Positions 59,166 to 64,000 of a stretch of DNA of 64,000 nt are shown in pieces. This DNA is from Anseranas semipalmata. Taxonomy: Eukaryota > Chordata > Aves > Anseriformes > Anseranatidae. Under the pieces are notes generated by a model that worked only from the letters and a program-made list of their open reading frames with translations, did not search any database and was not told the DNA's origin. Position 1 is the first letter of the stretch; each line of letters begins with the position of its first letter. The DNA lies in assembly GCA_013399115.1 (NCBI GenBank), contig VXAA01003840.1, positions 103,802 through 167,801 of the forward strand. Direction: 5' to 3'. A program made the position numbers and the translations under genes.

Positions 59166-61154
59166 TTACAAGGACAGAATAATTTCTGTTAATTCAGTTT
59201 TGTTTCTGGCTATATGACCTGACATTTTATCAGGTTCAAATGTGTGTTGTGTGCTCAGCAAGACAGAAGGGTTATCAAGTAGATGAACTCTGAATTGTCT
59301 ATTTGCTGTTTCTGAGGATCGTATGACTAGGTGCTTGGTCCCTGAACAGGTATACAAAAGGAGATCTATTTGTTTGTCTGTGAGGATTAAATGGCTAGAA
59401 GGACCTAGGTGGTGATCAGTCACAGTGAATAACAAACCAGAAAACAGAAGGAGGGTGTGAAGTTGCCATTTTAGATATAGTGGTGTGAAAAGGGACAATG
59501 AATTGTTAGACTGTGCTCAGGTTGTGCTTATGATAGAGGCTCCTGATCTCAACACTCAGGAAAATTGAGCAAGCTCATGAAAATCCCTGAAGTTGTCCCA
59601 TTCTCTCGTGGGAAGACTGGAAAAAAATTCTCCAAGGCATGGCAGGACAATGTGATACTGTATCATTTTACAAAAAAAAAAAAAAAACAAAGCATTAATC
59701 TTTATTTGAAAATTGGCCAAGTCACTGGTATTTAATGCTGAAAAGTTCTAGTCTTGATGATATGGATGTTCAATATTAATAACTCTGAGGCCATAGTGAA
59801 GAAATTGAAAGGGGCTGGGTAGGTGAAGGACAGTCAAATGGTTAAGTCATAAATGACTGTGAGTGAACCTCATGGCTAGCGAAGTGGCACAAAACAGGAG
59901 GATTGTGTTTCACACAAAACTGGTCTTTCTTAGAGGGGGGAAAGGCAATGCTTTTTTAGGATAGCCATGTAGATACGTGAATGTTTTTGTTTATTTAATG
60001 ATCTCATTAATACTGTGGATTCCATCATTTAACCATTCTGCAGAAGTATTGATGAGAGGGGAAAAATGTGACAGAATTGGCATTGTGAGGAACCTGGAAC
60101 TACAATATAGTCCTTCAAAGATACTGAGATAAAATGGAGTCAACTCTCCAGACAGCAGAATACTTCAAATGCAGTTTGTATGAAATCCTTTTTTCCCTTA
60201 TATGAAACCTGAAATGTGAAAATGGAACCTCTCGTTATCAGACTAGCAAATTATCTGTAAATCTGTTGCAAAAAGATTCAACCTAGATTTTAAAAGAAAT
60301 ATGGAGGGTAGGAAGAAGAACACACTAACTCGGATATTTCTTTATTTCTCTTTTGTGGGAGAGAAGCTCCTTTGATGTTATCCATTTTTTTCTCATTAAG
60401 ACCGTGACCAGGATTTCATCAAGCAAGGTACTTAAGCAGAGAACATTTCGAGGTTACAATGTAGAGTTTATAATTTTTCATAACATATATCATGGATAGA
60501 GAATGCTAGTGCATGTCACCTCCACAAGCTCATCTCTTACGTTTCATCAGAAATGCTTGCAGTTCAAGTAACGTTTAATGAAAAAAAGCTAGACACACTC
60601 AAGAAACTTGAATATTCAAGAGGAAAATCATTCAAAACAACACTGTCAAAATAGGCAGGCTTTATTCAATAATAAAGCTATGATTCATTCTTCCTTTCAG
60701 ACTTGGATTTATGATGACTGAACCATAGTTCTTCAAGGTTCTGCAGCAGATCAGTGAGGCAAAAGCCACTGCACCAATATACATTGGGAGAAATGTATAT
60801 TTCAATTCAAAAACCACAGTCCTCCATAGCATCAGCAAGCTCTAGGACAACACACTCAGAGCGTAAAAGAAAGGAAGTGCAACCTTATTATTTCAATAAA
60901 TAAGAACAAATAAATAGGAAAGAGTGAGTTAAGTCAATAAAACTGGCCAAAAATAATCTTGTATTTCGTGAGTGGGTTGGAAGAACAAGGAGATGCTTTA
61001 GCAAGTGCCCATGAATTTCTGCTTCTCCTGATACATCTTGTGTTCTATTTATTCTGCCTTTAAGCAATGTCTGACACTAATGTATTCCATAAAGCTGGAA
61101 ATTTCTCTGGGGTAACAGGGCACAAACTCAGTATCTTTTCAAATCAGCAGGGTA
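59166..61154. other. Unique non-coding DNA, no gene seen
   Basis: No gene. A 16-A run lies at 59672-59687. Otherwise it is ordinary AT-rich DNA with no element I can name. Confidence 0.65.
59672..59687. repeat. Poly-A run of 16
   Basis: Seen directly. No retroposon body is recognised upstream. Confidence 0.85.
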
Positions 61155-61640
61155 GTTCTGGGCTCCGCTGGACAGGGAATGTCTGGATGTTCTGGAGTCA
61201 GTCTGGAGAAGGGCCGCAGAGGTGGTTTAGGGGACTGGAGCATCTCACATACAAGGAGAGGCTGAGAGAGCTGGGGTTGTTCAACATAGAGAAGGGCTAG
61301 GGGGGTGTTACCTGTGTGTGTGAATAGCTGATGGGGGGAATAAAGAAGCCAGAGTCGGATACTTTTCAGCGGTGCCTAGTGGTGGGATAAGAGTTGATAG
61401 GCACAAATGGAAACACTGAAATTCTGTTTAAATGTTAGAAAAAGTGTATTTATTTATTTATTTATTAAATGTGAGGTTGGTTGAACCTCCAGAACAGGTT
61501 GCTCAGAGAGGTGGTAGTCTTTCCATCCTTGGAGCTATTCAAAACCTGACTGGTCATGGTCGTGAGCAACCTGCTATAGCTGGTCCTGCTTTGACCAGGT
61601 GGGGTAGAGTAGACTATCTCCAGACATGCTTTACATTAAT
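61155..61640 (+). mobile_element. CR1 LINE fragment with internal TATT expansion
   Basis: The sequence shows 'gttctgggctccgctggaca', 'agaagggccgcagaggtgg', 'ggggactggagcatctcaca', 'aaggagaggctgagagagct' and 'ggggttgttcaacatagaga', which is the CR1 segment encoding the C-terminal part of the element's reverse-transcriptase region. It continues through 'aacaggttgctcagagaggt' and 'gagcaacctgctatagctgg' into the start of the 3' UTR near 'agactatctccagac'. The terminal octamer repeats are missing. At 61447-61466 a TATT repeat replaces the expected 'acttctttactgtgagg' stretch. Stops and indels show it is inactive. Confidence 0.9.
61447..61466. repeat. (TATT)n microsatellite inside CR1
   Basis: About five TATT units sit where CR1 copies normally read AAAAACTTCTTTACTGTGAGG, so the repeat probably arose from the TTCTTTA-like seed within the element. 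Confidence 0.88.
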
Positions 61641-64000
61641 GTTAACAGATTCCTTCCCCCAGCAAAGGTAGAGTTCAATGGAAATTCATTGTAAGCATTA
61701 GCTAAATCTTTACTGCAATGATGTCTTTAAAAAAAAACAACTGAAAATGCAGTTCCCGTTGTTAATGCTGTAGTTAGGGGAACTCAACGTCCTCCTCAAG
61801 TGGAGCATAACTAGTGGTGTATTTACTGTGCAGACCTCTGGGCTGGATGCCCAGGACCTTGCTTGCGCCCCCTTTCATTCTCTGTGAAACTGAAAATGGG
61901 GATATACAGTTACACTGAGATATATTGGGTCTTCTGTGGATGTGAACTCCTTAGATAAAAAGTAGGCATTAGTACAGTATCACTGTGCACAAATCCCTTC
62001 ATATTTAAAAAGATGGATTTCTTACCCCGTCTAGTTTTTCCTGTGTCATTTCCACAAGATAAGAGAGATTTTTGTGATTTCTTATGTAATCTGTCTTGTC
62101 TGTTACACATTTTGAGAGGGCTGGGACTACAGTGGGGCCACTGCTGCAATGTGTTGTGTGTCTAGTGAGGGAGAGGGGGAAATTAGACATTTTTTTTGCA
62201 TGCTGTTGAGCTGAATAGCGCAGCCATCCTATGGAAAGGTCAGTGAGTAAAGTGGCGGCTGCACCTTCGTGCACAACATGGAGCCTTCAGCTGTCTCTCT
62301 CTGCACATGTGCCCCCAGGAAACAAGCACTGTTTCCCTTCCTGTCTTAAGACTGCATCTAAAGACCCATCTGAGCCTAAAGGAGAGAGGCCAGGGATAAA
62401 CACCATTCAAATAACTTCCATGCAAGTTGAAATAAGTCCTAATGGAAGTTGGCAGTGCTAGCTAGATGTGGAAGGCCAGTGTGTTTAATGAGTTGCATGT
62501 ATTTGTGCTGGCCATGACGAATCAAAGAAACAAATTAGGACTGCAACTATAATCCAAACCAGTCAGGATTTTCTCCTGTGCTTTGTGGAGCCTATGTCTC
62601 CCTCCAGAGTTTAAAGATAGAAAAGATGGTATAGGTATTACATATGTCAAGCAGAATGTGTGGACACTTGGAATGGCCTGTGCCAAATTTATGAACGTTT
62701 TACTATCCTCTCTGGGAAGAATCCATAAAAAGCCAGACTGACAATTTCTGAAAGTTCTGAAAAAGTTATTAAAAAATGGAAATGTATGTTGTGTGTACAT
62801 GAAAACTCTGCCTCTTTGAGCAAATGTACTCTATCAGAGGGAACGAAATCATTGAAAGATAAGGCTATGATATCCGCAAATAAAAGCTCCAAATACCTCT
62901 GAACCTTGCTTCCCTTTGGTTTCAACTTCTGTCTTAATGGAAATTCTTTTAGGGTGTAATGGTTTGGCACAGTTGCAGAGCACAAGACAAAGAAACAGGA
63001 GATAAAAACTGATTTATTGTGTAATGCTGACCAAGACTGTTGCATCCCTGCAACCCACGTCATCTGCTATACTTGCTTTATATGCATTCATTATGTGAAT
63101 GGATTATTACAATATACAGAGATAATAAACTGAATTCTGGAAGTTATTATCTGTTACCATTCATAAATTTAAAAGTTTCATAATAACCTTTGTTCTCTTT
63201 TATTCATGATCCACACCTCTCTAAATTGCAGTCAGTGAGAAAACCTTCCTCCTTCTAAATGGTCAAACGATTGTATGCAGAATGTGTTTACGAATGTCAG
63301 CTCCTTTCTCTTTTTGATTTTTCCTTGCTAATGCTTAAAGCTAACAAACTAATAAGGAGAGACCCATCTAGGGAAACCATCCAAGTCAGAGCAATCCAGC
63401 ATCCCAGCACATATTACTGACTATGTGCTGAAAGTCACAGCAAGCTTCATTTAGACCTGCCTGTTGCTATAAGTTGAGGATAAGTTAATTAGATGTGCAG
63501 CTTACGTTGATTAACTGTGAGGTGGCAAGAGAGTTGCAGTGATTTCCGCTGTGTAATATAGATTTGTTTGCCAGCCATTGAAGAACGTGCAGATTCTTCC
63601 TTAAGATCCTCTTAGTGAAATTCTCTGATCGGGTTCAGATGGTGTCCAGGTGACTTGTTTGGATCAGCGAAGAGCTCAGCTCTGCCAGGAAGAGGGGAAG
63701 CAATGAGTGGTCCATCCCTGCATTGTATGTCCTTGCTGGGAACGACATCGTTGAGGCTGGAACGCAGAGGATGCTCTCGCTGTAAGCTTAGAGGCTCATC
63801 ACAGACCATATTGCTGTTTGGGGAAATATTTGTCCAGGATCCTTATGTGCAAGTTTTGTGGTTGACAGACAACTAGGCATCTTGGACAAAGACGTTTCTG
63901 AAAAGTATTTTTCAGACCTTTGAATGTCAGATTTGTAGTGATCCAACGGAAAAAAATGGAGTATCCGTAGTCTAGGAGGTAGAACCGTTGTTAGAAATGA
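61641..64000. other. Unique non-coding DNA, no gene seen
   Basis: No exon, RNA gene or named repeat is recognised to the window end. The longest frame (62689-63063, minus, 124 codons) has no domain. Confidence 0.65.

Noticed and set aside
1..64000. Prokaryotic systems, CRISPR arrays, phage or defence islands
   Set aside because: No long open frames, ribosome-binding patterns, regularly spaced repeats or operon layout; all recognisable repeats are animal LINE/SINE types.
1..64000. tRNA, rRNA or well-known microRNA genes
   Set aside because: I looked for B-box GGTTCGAATCC-like words and familiar microRNA seeds by eye and saw none in a supporting context. A covariance-model scan would be decisive.
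1..64000. Endogenous retrovirus or LTR
   Set aside because: No TG...CA-bounded duplicated terminal repeats, primer-binding site or gag/pol-like frames were recognised.

Overview
This 64 kb window looks like vertebrate, most likely avian (or at least sauropsid), nuclear DNA from an intergenic desert or a very large intron. The basis is: (1) stop codons are dense in all frames and the longest ATG-initiated frames are only about 110-176 codons, none recognisable as a cellular protein; (2) the recognisable interspersed repeats are chicken-repeat-1 (CR1) LINE fragments of several ages, with no Alu, L1 or other mammalian-type repeats; (3) base composition is AT-rich with scattered homopolymers and short microsatellites and no CpG island. 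I found no protein-coding exon, tRNA, rRNA, CRISPR array, operon or prokaryotic-style system that I could defend.

Layout. 0-5 kb: unique AT-rich DNA with two adjacent, very old CR1/L3-like fragments (3.74-3.99 and 4.31-4.57 kb). 5-25 kb: unique sequence, short tandem duplications, homopolymers, and a few AT-rich blocks rich in homeodomain/POU-like words that could be conserved enhancers (11.6, 14.9 and 24.7 kb). 25.8 kb: an old CR1 3' end. 30.7-31.25 kb: the strongest-looking candidate non-coding conserved block. 32.15 kb: a short younger CR1 3' tail (+). 35.0 kb: a CR1 3' end on the minus strand. 39.3-40.2 kb: the longest CR1 copy, retaining a decayed reverse-transcriptase FADD-type motif. 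41.6-45.1 kb: a cluster of AT-rich candidate regulatory blocks. 45.2 kb: an old sauropsid-type repeat. 52.8-53.0 kb: L2/MIR-like SINE tails. 54.7 kb: another candidate enhancer. 56.4-56.6 kb: a decayed LINE apurinic-endonuclease fragment resembling the RTE clade rather than CR1, the least expected element here. 58.5-59.2 kb: a long ancient CR1. 61.15-61.64 kb: a younger CR1 carrying an internal tetranucleotide expansion.

No genes work together here. The functional content, if any, is probably cis-regulatory DNA, and that cannot be proven from one sequence. I did not find a previously undescribed biological system. The most useful leads are the candidate conserved blocks and the non-CR1 LINE remnant. 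All repeat assignments are from remembered family consensus patterns, not from a database search.
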